Assembly: GCA_026874595.1 (NCBI GenBank)
Contig: JAPPUL010000076.1
Coordinates: forward strand, 620,001-684,000
DNA: 64,000 nucleotides
DNA from: Sipunculus nudus
Lineage: Eukaryota > Annelida > Sipuncula > Golfingiida > Sipunculidae
Direction: 5' to 3'
Part shown: piece after piece, positions 25,061-34,348 of the stretch
Layout: every line of letters starts with the position of its first letter
Numbering within the stretch: the first letter of the stretch is position 1
Translations under genes and position numbers: made by a program
The notes under the pieces: model-generated
What the model was told of the DNA's origin: nothing
What the model saw: the letters and a program-made list of their open reading frames with translations, nothing else
Databases searched by the model: none

Positions 25061-25161
25061 TTATATTGCACAAAATTATATTGCACAAAATGATATTGCA
25101 CAAAATGATATTATAAAAATGATATTATAAAAATGATATTATAAAAATGATATTGTAAAAA
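25061..25161. repeat. Composite tandem array of 15-bp and 14-bp units upstream of ftsK
   Basis: Three 15-base units of the type TTATATTGCACAAAA (25061-25105) run directly into four 14-base units TGATATTATAAAAA (25106-25161, the last imperfect). The third 15-mer starts TGATATTG, so the second unit seems to derive from the first. The array fills more than half of the 183-base uppP-ftsK gap. Confidence 0.9.
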
Positions 25162-25208
25162 ACGAATACCAATTAAAAGAATTCAAATCTAATCTGATAA
25201 AACCAAGG

Positions 25209-28205
25209 ATGGGATATAGAGTAGAAACTATTATGAATAAAGAGAAATGGATTTTCTTCATATACACGATATTGTATTTATCTTTTAGCCTGGGGCTTTT
25301 ATCATACAGTCCTTATTTCTTTTCCAAAACAGGTTTAAGTGGGGAACTATTGTTAGAGGACATGGGGAGTGTGCAATTACTAGAGTTTGCGTATGCGCTT
25401 CCTGGGTTATCACTTATAATGTTTGGGTACGGGTCGTATTTTCTAATATTGATAGGTCTTTATGCGTACTTATTATTCTTTCCGAAGTTAAAGCCGTCTA
25501 ATTTTGCAAGTAAAGTATTTGGGCTTATTATGCTATTATTTAGCTTTTCGTATTTAATAAGTTTTGTAAGTGGCGATACAAGTTTTTGGGGTGGGGGGAT
25601 AATATTTGGATTTATATCACATGTAATAAACATAATATTTGGGATATTTGGGGAGTTAATATTTTTGTTAATGCTTGTGTGGGTGGGGATGATGTTGTTT
25701 TTTGAAAGGAGTATAAGAGAACAAATAAGAAGCTATAAAGGAGTATTAAAGCTCAAAAGGGTAAATGTATTTAACAAGTTATTTTCGTTAATCGTTAAGT
25801 TGTTAAACATTGATTATGCAAAGGGAAAGAAGAATATTTTTACTAGAGCAGCTAATGGGATAAAGGGGATAAATGTAAGGGCTGGGAAGATTAAACTAGG
25901 CAAGAGAGTGGAGGTTAAAAAGAGCAAGCCGCCGTTTATAAGTAAGGTTTTTATAGGTGGTGGTGGCATGGGAGAGGATGTAGGTTATAGAGAGGGCGGA
26001 TTTGCAAAAGATTATATATATATTGCAAAAGATTTTGTAAAGAGGTTAGAAACGGGACCTAGTGTAGCACGTGAAGATATTCTGGGTGCAGATGATTTTA
26101 AGAAGATAATTTGTGAGCTTACAACTTATGAGAGTGATGACGTAGGTTTAGAAGTAAAAGGTTTAGAAGAAAGAGGTTTAGAAGATGAAGTTTTAGAGGT
26201 AGAAGGTTTTGGAGAGCTTGAGCGTGGGGGGTATATTTATGAAGCTGAGGGTATAAAAAGTGCTGAAGGTATAAAAGATGAAAATGTTTTGGGGACAATT
26301 TCTTCTGATATAGAGCTTGAAGGTGGAGTAGGAGAAGGCGGAGTAGAAAATGAAGGGAGAATAGTATCAGTTTTATACCAGAGGGTAGAAGATGCTAAAT
26401 TAGCCGAGAGTAAAGATAGTGTTGAGGGTCGAGGTTTTATATTAGTAAAAGCTAATACTGCTGTTGATGTTGGTACTGAAGGTTTAACGAGTTACAAGCC
26501 AAATGGAGAGTATAATGGGGGAATAGGGGATTGCAAGTCGCTAGTAGTTTTAGGCTCTTCGGAGCTTGAGTTATTTGGGAGAGGAAGAGATATAGAAGAG
26601 GGAGGGGAGAGGGAGGCTGGGGAAGAGGCTGGGGGTGGAGATAAAGAGATAGAAGGAGTAGTTAGTGCTACAAGCGTATTAGATAATGGATTTAGAATAG
26701 GGTATGACAATGTTATAGGTTTTCGCGGGAGAGGAGTTAATTTATTTGAGGGTGATGAGGGGTTTATAGAATCTGTAAGTCATGAGAAATCGTTGTCAGT
26801 ATCAGAATCTGATAATGTAGAAGGAGAAGCACAAGGGGATAGTATAGAGGGGGAGGTAATAAAGAAGCTTGAGAGTACACTTAATGATTTTGGGATTAGC
26901 GCAAAGGTGGTGGGGATATCCCGTGGTCCGGTAATAACTCGTTATGAGATACAGCCGTCAGCAGGGACTCGTTTAAGCAAGATATCCAACATACAAGATA
27001 ACATAGCCTTAACACTAGCGTCATTGCGAATAAGAGTACTTGCACCGATACCCGGCAAATCACTTGTAGGAATAGAGGTACCAAATGAAATACGAAAGAA
27101 GGTATATTTTGGAGATTTAGTATGTGCCAGTAGTTTTGAAGAAAGTGATGCAAAATTACCGATAGCGCTTGGGAAGGGGATAGAGGGGGATGTAGTAGTA
27201 GCGGACTTGGCAAGCATGCCCCATTTACTTATAGCGGGAGCAACGGGGTCGGGCAAGAGTGTATTTGTAAATACACTAATATGTAGTTTGTTGTATGCAA
27301 CGGGACCTAAGCGTGCAAGATTTCTTTTGATAGATCCAAAGAGGGTAGAACTTAATATATATAACAATCTACCAAATCTAATAGCGCCGGTAATAACACA
27401 TCCCAAAAAAGCGTTAGTGGCACTTAGCTGGGTAGTGGATGAGATGGAGAGGCGATATGGTTTACTTGAAAAGTATGGAGTACGAGATATAAGTAGTTTT
27501 AATGAGAAAGTGGTATCTATGCGCAAGTCTGGCTATGTTACTGACAGCGCATTTGAATATATAGTAGTAATAATAGATGAGTTTGCGGATTTAATGATGA
27601 CATCGGGTAAGGAGGTAGAATTAAAGATATCGCGACTTGCAGCAATGTCCCGAGCAGTTGGGATACATCTTGTTGTTGCAACACAAAGACCGTCAGTAGA
27701 TGTAATAACAGGGCTAATAAAGGCAAACTTCCCAGCACGTATCGCCTTTCAAGTATCAAGCAAGACAGAATCTCGTATAATATTGGATACTAATGGTGCA
27801 GAAAAGCTTTTAGGTAAGGGTGATTTACTCTTCCTTGCACCTGGATTTAGCGGAACTATAAGAATACAGGGGGCATTTTTGCAAGAGAAAGAAATATTAA
27901 ATTTTATATCTAATATAGATGGGGCAACAAATTATATTGAAGAGCTTGAAAATATAATTATAAACGAAGAAGAAGAAGGAGCATCTTTAGCTAGTGGCAC
28001 AGGTGAATTTGGGATAAAGGATGAACCACTTTATATAGAGGCGGTAGAGATAGTAAAGTTTGAGAGGAAAGCCTCAGCCTCATACCTACAAAGAAAAATG
28101 CGAATAGGATATAACAGAGCAGCCCGTATAATCGAGCTTATGGAGGCTGAGGGAATAGTTGGCACTCAAAAGGATGGAAGCAAGGTTCGAGAGGTTTTGA
28201 TTTAG
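25209..28205 (+). CDS. ftsK: DNA translocase FtsK/SpoIIIE
   Basis: A 998-residue chromosome-segregation motor at the division septum. N-terminal membrane domain with about four helices (15-165), then a long low-complexity Glu/Gly/Val linker (about 200-540) with short internal repeats such as GLEERGLE and GIKSAEGIK. The alpha-beta motor follows: Walker A GATGSGKSVF (about 677-686), Walker B VIIDEFADLMM (about 784-794). The C-terminal winged-helix gamma domain (about 935-998) includes SASYLQRKMRIGYNRAARI, which reads the KOPS-type polarity signals. Alternative start at the ATG nine codons in. Linker codon use is purine-biased like the rest of the gene. Confidence 0.95.
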   Translation: MGYRVETIMNKEKWIFFIYTILYLSFSLGLLSYSPYFFSKTGLSGELLLEDMGSVQLLEFAYALPGLSLIMFGYGSYFLILIGLYAYLLFFPKLKPSNFASKVFGLIMLLFSFSYLISFVSGDTSFWGGGIIFGFISHVINIIFGIFGELIFLLMLVWVGMMLFFERSIREQIRSYKGVLKLKRVNVFNKLFSLIVKLLNIDYAKGKKNIFTRAANGIKGINVRAGKIKLGKRVEVKKSKPPFISKVFIGGGGMGEDVGYREGGFAKDYIYIAKDFVKRLETGPSVAREDILGADDFKKIICELTTYESDDVGLEVKGLEERGLEDEVLEVEGFGELERGGYIYEAEGIKSAEGIKDENVLGTISSDIELEGGVGEGGVENEGRIVSVLYQRVEDAKLAESKDSVEGRGFILVKANTAVDVGTEGLTSYKPNGEYNGGIGDCKSLVVLGSSELELFGRGRDIEEGGEREAGEEAGGGDKEIEGVVSATSVLDNGFRIGYDNVIGFRGRGVNLFEGDEGFIESVSHEKSLSVSESDNVEGEAQGDSIEGEVIKKLESTLNDFGISAKVVGISRGPVITRYEIQPSAGTRLSKISNIQDNIALTLASLRIRVLAPIPGKSLVGIEVPNEIRKKVYFGDLVCASSFEESDAKLPIALGKGIEGDVVVADLASMPHLLIAGATGSGKSVFVNTLICSLLYATGPKRARFLLIDPKRVELNIYNNLPNLIAPVITHPKKALVALSWVVDEMERRYGLLEKYGVRDISSFNEKVVSMRKSGYVTDSAFEYIVVIIDEFADLMMTSGKEVELKISRLAAMSRAVGIHLVVATQRPSVDVITGLIKANFPARIAFQVSSKTESRIILDTNGAEKLLGKGDLLFLAPGFSGTIRIQGAFLQEKEILNFISNIDGATNYIEELENIIINEEEEGASLASGTGEFGIKDEPLYIEAVEIVKFERKASASYLQRKMRIGYNRAARIIELMEAEGIVGTQKDGSKVREVLI

Positions 28206-28784
28206 CTAGTGAATAGCATTTGCTATTATAGCATAATTTGATTTATTAATGGTTAGCATTTTGTTAATTTCAAAGTTGTTATCTTTAAGTTCTTTAATAA
28301 TAGTATCCTCGCCAATCCTATGGTCTTTTGGAGGACCCATATCCTCCGTTTTAACTATCCATTCAAGTAATATTATAAGACCATTTTGTTTAAGAACTCG
28401 CTTTGTTTCTTTTATAACTGAATTTATATCTTCAATCTCATGTATAACAAAAGCTATCAAAACAAAATCCAAAAGCTTGTCTTTTAGTGGCAGGACAACT
28501 TGTTTAGTACTATTTTCAAGCAGTATAGGCACAACATTCGGTCTTTCTATCTTCATTCTAAGGTATGTTAGCATCTCCTTTTGAATATCAAATGCGTATA
28601 TTTTGCCCTTTGCTCCTAATATATCTGCAGCCGCAATGGTAAAAAACCCTGTCCCACAGCCTAAATCAGCACCAACTAATCCCTCATCAAGGCCAAGTGA
28701 TAATAAAGTTTCTCTGGGTTTTAATAATTCATATCTTTCTTTTGTCTCTAGTTTTTGGTACTTCTTAGGATCAAATAGCTTCAT
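28206..28784 (-). CDS. SAM-dependent methyltransferase (class I, UbiE-like)
   Basis: A 192-residue class I methyltransferase. Motif I is GADLGCGTGFFTIAAA (about residues 38-53), followed by motif II YAFDIQKEML and post-I segments (DFVLIAFVIHEIED), then VLKQNGLIILLEW. Substrate cannot be told from sequence. It abuts the ftsK stop on the opposite strand (convergent, zero spacing) and follows hisI with a gap of 23 bases, so it is likely in the same transcript as hisI. Confidence 0.85.
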   Translation of the reverse strand: MKLFDPKKYQKLETKERYELLKPRETLLSLGLDEGLVGADLGCGTGFFTIAAADILGAKGKIYAFDIQKEMLTYLRMKIERPNVVPILLENSTKQVVLPLKDKLLDFVLIAFVIHEIEDINSVIKETKRVLKQNGLIILLEWIVKTEDMGPPKDHRIGEDTIIKELKDNNFEINKMLTINKSNYAIIANAIH

Positions 28785-28807
28785 ATACTCTCTTACTTAT
28801 TATCCTC

Positions 28808-29197
28808 TTATTTGTATACTTCATCAGGATTAAATACTACCTCCCCTACATTCATTAACTTATCATGTGAGTTATTAAGCTCTTGGTAAAAGCAACTTCT
28901 ATAACCCTTATGACATGCCCCACCTACTTGTTCAACGAGTATTAATAACGTATCATTATCACAATCAAATAATATCTTTTTTACTTTTTGTATATTATTT
29001 GATTTCTCTCCCTTCTTCCATATTTGCTTTTTCTTTCGACTGTAAAAATGTACTTGCCCAAAATATAATGTCTTTTCGTAGGACTCTTTACTCATATATC
29101 CAAGCATTAATACTTCGTTTGTTTTTGAGTCCTGGATTATGGTAGGCACTAGCTTACTTTTTTCAAAATCCGGATATATTACTTGTTCTTTTTCCAT
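28808..29197 (-). CDS. hisI: Phosphoribosyl-AMP cyclohydrolase
   Basis: A 129-residue enzyme for the third step of histidine synthesis, opening the adenine ring of PR-AMP. Metal ligands and signature: FYSRKKKQIWKKGEKSNN, Mg-binding DCDNDTLL (Asp78, Cys79, Asp80, Asp82) and the zinc motif ACHKGYRSC (Cys95, Cys102). No HisE (PR-ATP pyrophosphatase) domain is fused at the C-terminus, and no other his gene is in the window. The usual SGN after the KGE motif reads SNN, a minor deviation. Confidence 0.95.
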   Translation of the reverse strand: MEKEQVIYPDFEKSKLVPTIIQDSKTNEVLMLGYMSKESYEKTLYFGQVHFYSRKKKQIWKKGEKSNNIQKVKKILFDCDNDTLLILVEQVGGACHKGYRSCFYQELNNSHDKLMNVGEVVFNPDEVYK

Positions 29198-29245
29198 ACT
29201 TTATTTTAACATATAATTATTTATAACTTCTTATTTACTTATTTA

Positions 29246-30226
29246 CTAAAAATTATGCTTCTTACTTATTACGTAAGTCCTTTTGTTTTGAGATTCATGA
29301 TAGGTTCTTATTATAAGCTCTGCTATTATTCCCATTAATATAAATTGCACACCAAGTAGGGTACACATAACAGCAAAAATGAAAAAGGGACTATCTACAA
29401 ATGACCCTCCTTGCGTATGCCTGTATAGAAGATATATCACACTTAAAAATGCAACTAGAATTGAAAGTAATCCTATGCTACCAAAAAAATATAATGGTTT
29501 TGTTAAATAGTTACCAAGAAATTTTACAGTAACAAGATCAAGGATTATTTTAAATGTCCTTGCTATCCCGTATTTTGACTTACCTTTTAACCTGGGATGA
29601 TGTCTTACTGGTATTTCTGTTACTTTTGCTCCTGACCATGAGGCATATATTGGGATGAATCTATGCATCTCTCCATATAAATTTACATCCTTAAGCATCT
29701 TCCTATCATATGCTTTTATTGAGCATCCGTAATCATGTAGTTTAATCTTACCTATATACGATATTATCTTGTTTGCGATATACGAGGGCAGTTTCCGACT
29801 TAAGGCTTTATCTTTTCTTTCCTTACGCCAGCCACTAACAACATCATAACCTTCTTCTATCTTATCTAGGAGGTTCTTTATATCCTTTGGGTCATTTTGC
29901 ATGTCCGCATCCATTGGGATTATTATATCTTTGCTTGCATGATCAAACCCTGCTTGCATTGCGGCTGTTTGTCCACAGTTAAATTGAAACTTAAGCACCT
30001 TCGCTTGCTTATCTTTTTCACTTATCGCTTCAAGTAGTTTGTATCCTTTATCTAGGCTTCCATCATCTATAAAGATTATCTCGTATTCCAAGCCAAGATA
30101 TTCTACTTCTTCCTTTATCGCTTTGTATATTTCTTCTACATTTTCCTCTTCGTTATATACTGGTACTATTATGGATATGCTCTTTGCGTATTTTAATATT
30201 ATCTTTTCTTTTTTGTTATCTATCAT
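29246..30226 (-). CDS. GT2 family glycosyltransferase (GtrB/ArnC/DPM1-like)
   Basis: A 326-residue polyprenyl-phosphate-type glycosyltransferase. The GT-A domain has SIIVPVYNEEENVEEIY (about 18-34), the nucleotide Asp in FIDDGSLDKGY and the DxD-like PMDADMQNDP; two transmembrane helices at the C-terminus (about 235-260 and 270-300) match the GtrB/DPM1 layout. It should load a sugar onto undecaprenyl phosphate for envelope modification. The ATG lies inside the last codons of the upstream penicillin-binding protein gene (11-base overlap), so the two are translated together and the sugar may be used near the cell wall; this link is inference. Confidence 0.88.
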   Translation of the reverse strand: MIDNKKEKIILKYAKSISIIVPVYNEEENVEEIYKAIKEEVEYLGLEYEIIFIDDGSLDKGYKLLEAISEKDKQAKVLKFQFNCGQTAAMQAGFDHASKDIIIPMDADMQNDPKDIKNLLDKIEEGYDVVSGWRKERKDKALSRKLPSYIANKIISYIGKIKLHDYGCSIKAYDRKMLKDVNLYGEMHRFIPIYASWSGAKVTEIPVRHHPRLKGKSKYGIARTFKIILDLVTVKFLGNYLTKPLYFFGSIGLLSILVAFLSVIYLLYRHTQGGSFVDSPFFIFAVMCTLLGVQFILMGIIAELIIRTYHESQNKRTYVISKKHNF

Positions 30227-33200
30227 TTAATGTCTCATCTATTAGGTTTTTTAAGAAACTCTCTTCTTCCTCATTTATATCATTTTTTGTACTTTTGGCT
30301 TTTTTTTCTTTTTCTTTTTCCTCTAACTCATTTAAAATAGCTTCATTGCCTGTTAATTGTTGGAGTATACTATCCTCAGTTCTTTCCCCACGGACGTTTT
30401 TCCCCCACTCTAAAGTTTTTTTATCAGTATCTTTGGCAGAACTAGTGGTATTTTCCTTATCATCTCCATAAACATTTACTCTTTGTTCACTCTCTTTTTT
30501 ATTAGGTTCTATTAGATTAGGTATATATTCGTATTTATCATCATTATTTGGGTTGTCCATATTCTCGTTCCAAAGTTGTTTTTCATACATCTTAAACTGG
30601 TATTCAAATTTCTGTTTTTCAACCTCAACTGAGGCTATATTTCTATATTCTTGTTGTCTTTCAGGGCTAAGCTCATGGAATATCTCGCCATCAACTTTTG
30701 CAAAGTCTATTGCCGTTTTTTCTTCAAGTTCTAAATCCTTATGTCTCTCATAATCGCTTCTTATCAAAAGCAGCTCTTCAAGGTCTATAGTATTTTCAGT
30801 TCGTATCCTTGTCTTACGTAAAATTGGGGCGTATATATTCTTATTGTTTAGCTTTCTTGGCTTCAATACAGGTTTATAGAAAAATTTCTTCGAAAAGTAC
30901 TTTGTTATATTGCCCCCTATAGGGTATTTTAATTCTACTTCTTCCCCCTTCCCTACATACTCTCTACCAAGTAGCCTTTCAAATACTTCCTTTGCATTCA
31001 AAGCAGGTACATTCCCTCCAAATAATCCGTCATCTACCTTCCCTTCATTGACGCCTATATTTATTAGATATAGTAAGTTATGGTTTAGAAGGTTATCCTT
31101 CTCATCTTCTATATACTCATCAGGGGTTCTTAGAGTTGTTGCAAGAAAGGACACATCAGTATCTGATGAACCTGTTTTACCAGCACCTCCTTTTATAAAT
31201 CTCTTTGCTGTTCCAAAATAGGTATTTAAATATCCACAAAATAATGCTCCTTCTGCTGCTTCTCGTGAGACAACTTGTTTACTCTCTTTTGCAAAGTCTA
31301 TCTTTAATTCTTTATTATCGCTTTGAATTAGCCTTGTTATTGTAGTTATTGGCTGTAGCACACCTTGATTTGTTATTATTGTATTTATTTGTGCAAATCT
31401 TATACTATTTATATCTTGGGATCCAAGCGCTATTGGATATATTGGCTTAAACTTTAAATGTTTAGATATTCCAGCTCTATTCAAATCTCCTACATCGTTT
31501 AAAAATCCACTTAGATTTTTAAGTCCTACAAGATCCGCAAGCTTTACAAATGTATTATTTTTTGATTGGAGGAAATTGTATACATTATCGTGTTTTTTAT
31601 ATGTAAAATGTCCGTAATTATATTCCCTATCTATTCTCCAATTGTCAGGTCTATAAAGACCTTTTACCTTCTTACTATTTTCCTTTTCTACAACATATTC
31701 AAATGATCTTGGTATATCATAATAGGTATCAAGCAAAGTTCCCTTTTTATCTAAGTATAATAATAGTACTATCCATTTGAATATTGAACCAAAATGTCTG
31801 TGCCCATGTACTGCCCAATTAAAATACACTTTTGGACTTGTGTGTTTTGAGGCTATTGCAATTATTTTATTTGCTATTTTTGAATCTTTTATATTATGTG
31901 TTTTAATAAGTACTGCAGCACCACCATATTTCTTGTATTCTGCATTACTATCGTCTCTGAAGTTGTATACCAACTTCGTACTTTTTGCAAGTTCTTCTTC
32001 TAGGATAATTTGCTCTTTTTCATGAAATTCTACTTCTAAATCTAGATTAGCATTTACAGCCCAACTTCCTAAATATCTTGTTAATTCTTTTAGAGTCTGA
32101 TCTGTATAGCTTTGATATTCATTTATTATACGAGATGGCTTAAAGTTTATAATTTTGGATCGAGCCTTAGAATACTCTTCTTCAGTTATTAGCGGTCTTA
32201 CTGACTCATTACCTTTCTTAAACTCGTATAAAGCTTTTCCTATTCTTGCCTCTGTCACCTTATATGCTTGCTGTACCCTATTTATAAGCGACAAAGTTGA
32301 ATCTATTTCTTTTTTCCTCTTATTTTGTTCTTTTTGCTCTATCTCCTTTGAGGGTTTTCGTTTTCGATTCTTATTTTTAAACTCCTTTTCTAAAGCTTTT
32401 GATCTTTCTTTCAAAAAGCTTATAATCTCATCATCATTAGTTATGTCTATACCGATTTTGCTAAACTCATCTTTTAGTATATGATATCGTATATAATCTT
32501 GCCCAAATGTATTTGGAGAAAGCCCTATACGGGTTAGCCATCCAAGTTCCTTAGTAGTTAGACTTGAAAGGGTATTTTTATTTAAATAATTCCTAATTAT
32601 ACCCTTTATGCCATAATTATGATCCCTAAAAAACGAGCCGGGGATAGATTGTACATACAAATTTAAGAATTTGTCTCTATCTTTAGTATAATAGTCTAAA
32701 TATATAGCTCCAAGTATTTGTATTAGTTTTTCAAAAGGAGTTTTTGACTGTTTGCCTAAGTACATTTCATATATTTGTTCTATTATGCTTGCATTGCCCT
32801 TTCTTTCGTTAGAAAATATATATCCGAATGCGGCCTTAAATAAGCCTATAGGGTCTATTCCGCCTCCTTGTACATAAAAATTATCATCTTCAATTAGAAG
32901 GTACGCTTTTTTTATATTCTTGGGTATCTCCTGAGCATCTATATATTCTCGTGAATTCGGACGGTGTTTTAGTATTTTGCTTTCCTTTAACGTAAGCTCT
33001 TCAAGAACGACATTTTTAACATCTGGCTCTTTAAATAAAGTATTTAACATATTTGAAGTTTTTGGGAACTCATCAAATGGGATCTTAAAAAGCTTTGTAT
33101 ATTTTAGAGTTTCGTGCTTTAATGAAAAACTTAGTGTATATACACGTGCCATTTTAGACTGTATCTGATTTAATAATAAAGTTATATAATCTTTAGTAAA

Positions 33201-34082
33201 CACTCGTGGTATATTAGTTTTATATATTAAAGTTGGTTTTAGCAATTGTTTTTTGGGACTGAATTTATCTTTGTTATCCTTTTTAATTTCTTTTTTAAGC
33301 TTTTCGTATTTTAGGTTATCCTTAGTATCATTTTTAGTATCAGAAAAGAATTTTACACTATCCTCGTTTTCAAATAATCTTAGTTTTACTTGATGTAGCT
33401 TAGATTCTAAGATATAGCTCTTTATGTTGTTTGCAATATTTGGGATAGTAGAAAAACTTACGACAAATACTTTTTTAATTTTCTTTCTTCTTCCTCTGCG
33501 CTTTTTCTTAGGACTTTCATAACCTTCTATAACTATTTTAAACCTATTCTTAATATGTTCTTTATAGTTGGATATTAGTTTTGTCATATGTGGTTTTGAG
33601 GATGTATTTATAGTTTTTGTACTAAGTATTTTACTTTCTGTCCTAATAGTTATACCAGATCCTAAATTCTTTCTAAGAAAAGAGACAATTTCAACTAAAT
33701 TAGTAGGAGCAAATATATGATAACCTGTAATATCCTTTATCCAAAAGGATATTACGGGATATTTTGGTTTTGGAATACTTGGTTTATTTCCTTTAAAATA
33801 TTTGTCAAGAGCTAATTTATATTGCTCATAATAAATTAAGTTCACCCATAAATTATTAGATCGTTTATTAAATTGAGTGTTACTAAGTTTAGGATTTAAG
33901 CCAATGTTTTTCAAATTCTGTTTTGCAGCTATAAATAATTCTTTGCTATGAGTTTCTTTTTGTTGGAATACGAGTTGAACTATAATAACAAGTAATATTG
34001 TAAAGTATATTAGAACATGTCTAAACTTAAGCTTAGGTCTTTTAAGAGGGATTAGGCTGTTATTGAGTATGTATTTAATCAT
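30216..34082 (-). CDS. Giant class A penicillin-binding protein (GT51 glycosyltransferase plus transpeptidase)
   Basis: A 1288-residue protein, larger than typical PBP1A/B (about 800-850). One membrane anchor (about 22-40) is followed by about 340 residues of Lys-rich sequence with no family I recognise. A divergent GT51 domain starts at LIEDDNFYVQGGGIDPIGL (Glu398 as the candidate catalytic residue); the usual STITQQ motif is degraded to ASIIEQ. The transpeptidase has SIFK (Ser about 769), SKN (about 840) and KTG in GAGKTGSSDTD (about 970). The C-terminal 150 residues are highly charged and probably disordered. It should polymerise and cross-link peptidoglycan; whether the glycosyltransferase part is active is open. 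The downstream GT2 gene overlaps it. Confidence 0.8.
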   Translation of the reverse strand: MIKYILNNSLIPLKRPKLKFRHVLIYFTILLVIIVQLVFQQKETHSKELFIAAKQNLKNIGLNPKLSNTQFNKRSNNLWVNLIYYEQYKLALDKYFKGNKPSIPKPKYPVISFWIKDITGYHIFAPTNLVEIVSFLRKNLGSGITIRTESKILSTKTINTSSKPHMTKLISNYKEHIKNRFKIVIEGYESPKKKRRGRRKKIKKVFVVSFSTIPNIANNIKSYILESKLHQVKLRLFENEDSVKFFSDTKNDTKDNLKYEKLKKEIKKDNKDKFSPKKQLLKPTLIYKTNIPRVFTKDYITLLLNQIQSKMARVYTLSFSLKHETLKYTKLFKIPFDEFPKTSNMLNTLFKEPDVKNVVLEELTLKESKILKHRPNSREYIDAQEIPKNIKKAYLLIEDDNFYVQGGGIDPIGLFKAAFGYIFSNERKGNASIIEQIYEMYLGKQSKTPFEKLIQILGAIYLDYYTKDRDKFLNLYVQSIPGSFFRDHNYGIKGIIRNYLNKNTLSSLTTKELGWLTRIGLSPNTFGQDYIRYHILKDEFSKIGIDITNDDEIISFLKERSKALEKEFKNKNRKRKPSKEIEQKEQNKRKKEIDSTLSLINRVQQAYKVTEARIGKALYEFKKGNESVRPLITEEEYSKARSKIINFKPSRIINEYQSYTDQTLKELTRYLGSWAVNANLDLEVEFHEKEQIILEEELAKSTKLVYNFRDDSNAEYKKYGGAAVLIKTHNIKDSKIANKIIAIASKHTSPKVYFNWAVHGHRHFGSIFKWIVLLLYLDKKGTLLDTYYDIPRSFEYVVEKENSKKVKGLYRPDNWRIDREYNYGHFTYKKHDNVYNFLQSKNNTFVKLADLVGLKNLSGFLNDVGDLNRAGISKHLKFKPIYPIALGSQDINSIRFAQINTIITNQGVLQPITTITRLIQSDNKELKIDFAKESKQVVSREAAEGALFCGYLNTYFGTAKRFIKGGAGKTGSSDTDVSFLATTLRTPDEYIEDEKDNLLNHNLLYLINIGVNEGKVDDGLFGGNVPALNAKEVFERLLGREYVGKGEEVELKYPIGGNITKYFSKKFFYKPVLKPRKLNNKNIYAPILRKTRIRTENTIDLEELLLIRSDYERHKDLELEEKTAIDFAKVDGEIFHELSPERQQEYRNIASVEVEKQKFEYQFKMYEKQLWNENMDNPNNDDKYEYIPNLIEPNKKESEQRVNVYGDDKENTTSSAKDTDKKTLEWGKNVRGERTEDSILQQLTGNEAILNELEEKEKEKKAKSTKNDINEEEESFLKNLIDETLNDR

Positions 34083-34348
34083 ATTAATATAAAGCGTCTT
34101 TATTATCTACATAATTAGAAATATAGTTTATAGATATAAGCATAAAATGTTATAAGTTTAAATAAGGCATATTTTTGTTTATATAGTAGAGTTTAATATA
34201 AAGATTAATATTAAAAATAATATAAATAAAAATATAAAAAAACACATAATGTGTAGTAAATATATGCCTAACGCTTGCTCAATAATATTTATGCTAAATA
34301 ATATTTAGGAGTCTTATCTTAAGATATATATATTAATTAAAGCAAGAT

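Noticed and set aside
25061-25161. Possible CRISPR array upstream of ftsK
   Set aside because: Units are directly adjacent (no spacers) and 14-15 bases long, so this is a simple tandem repeat. No cas genes are present.
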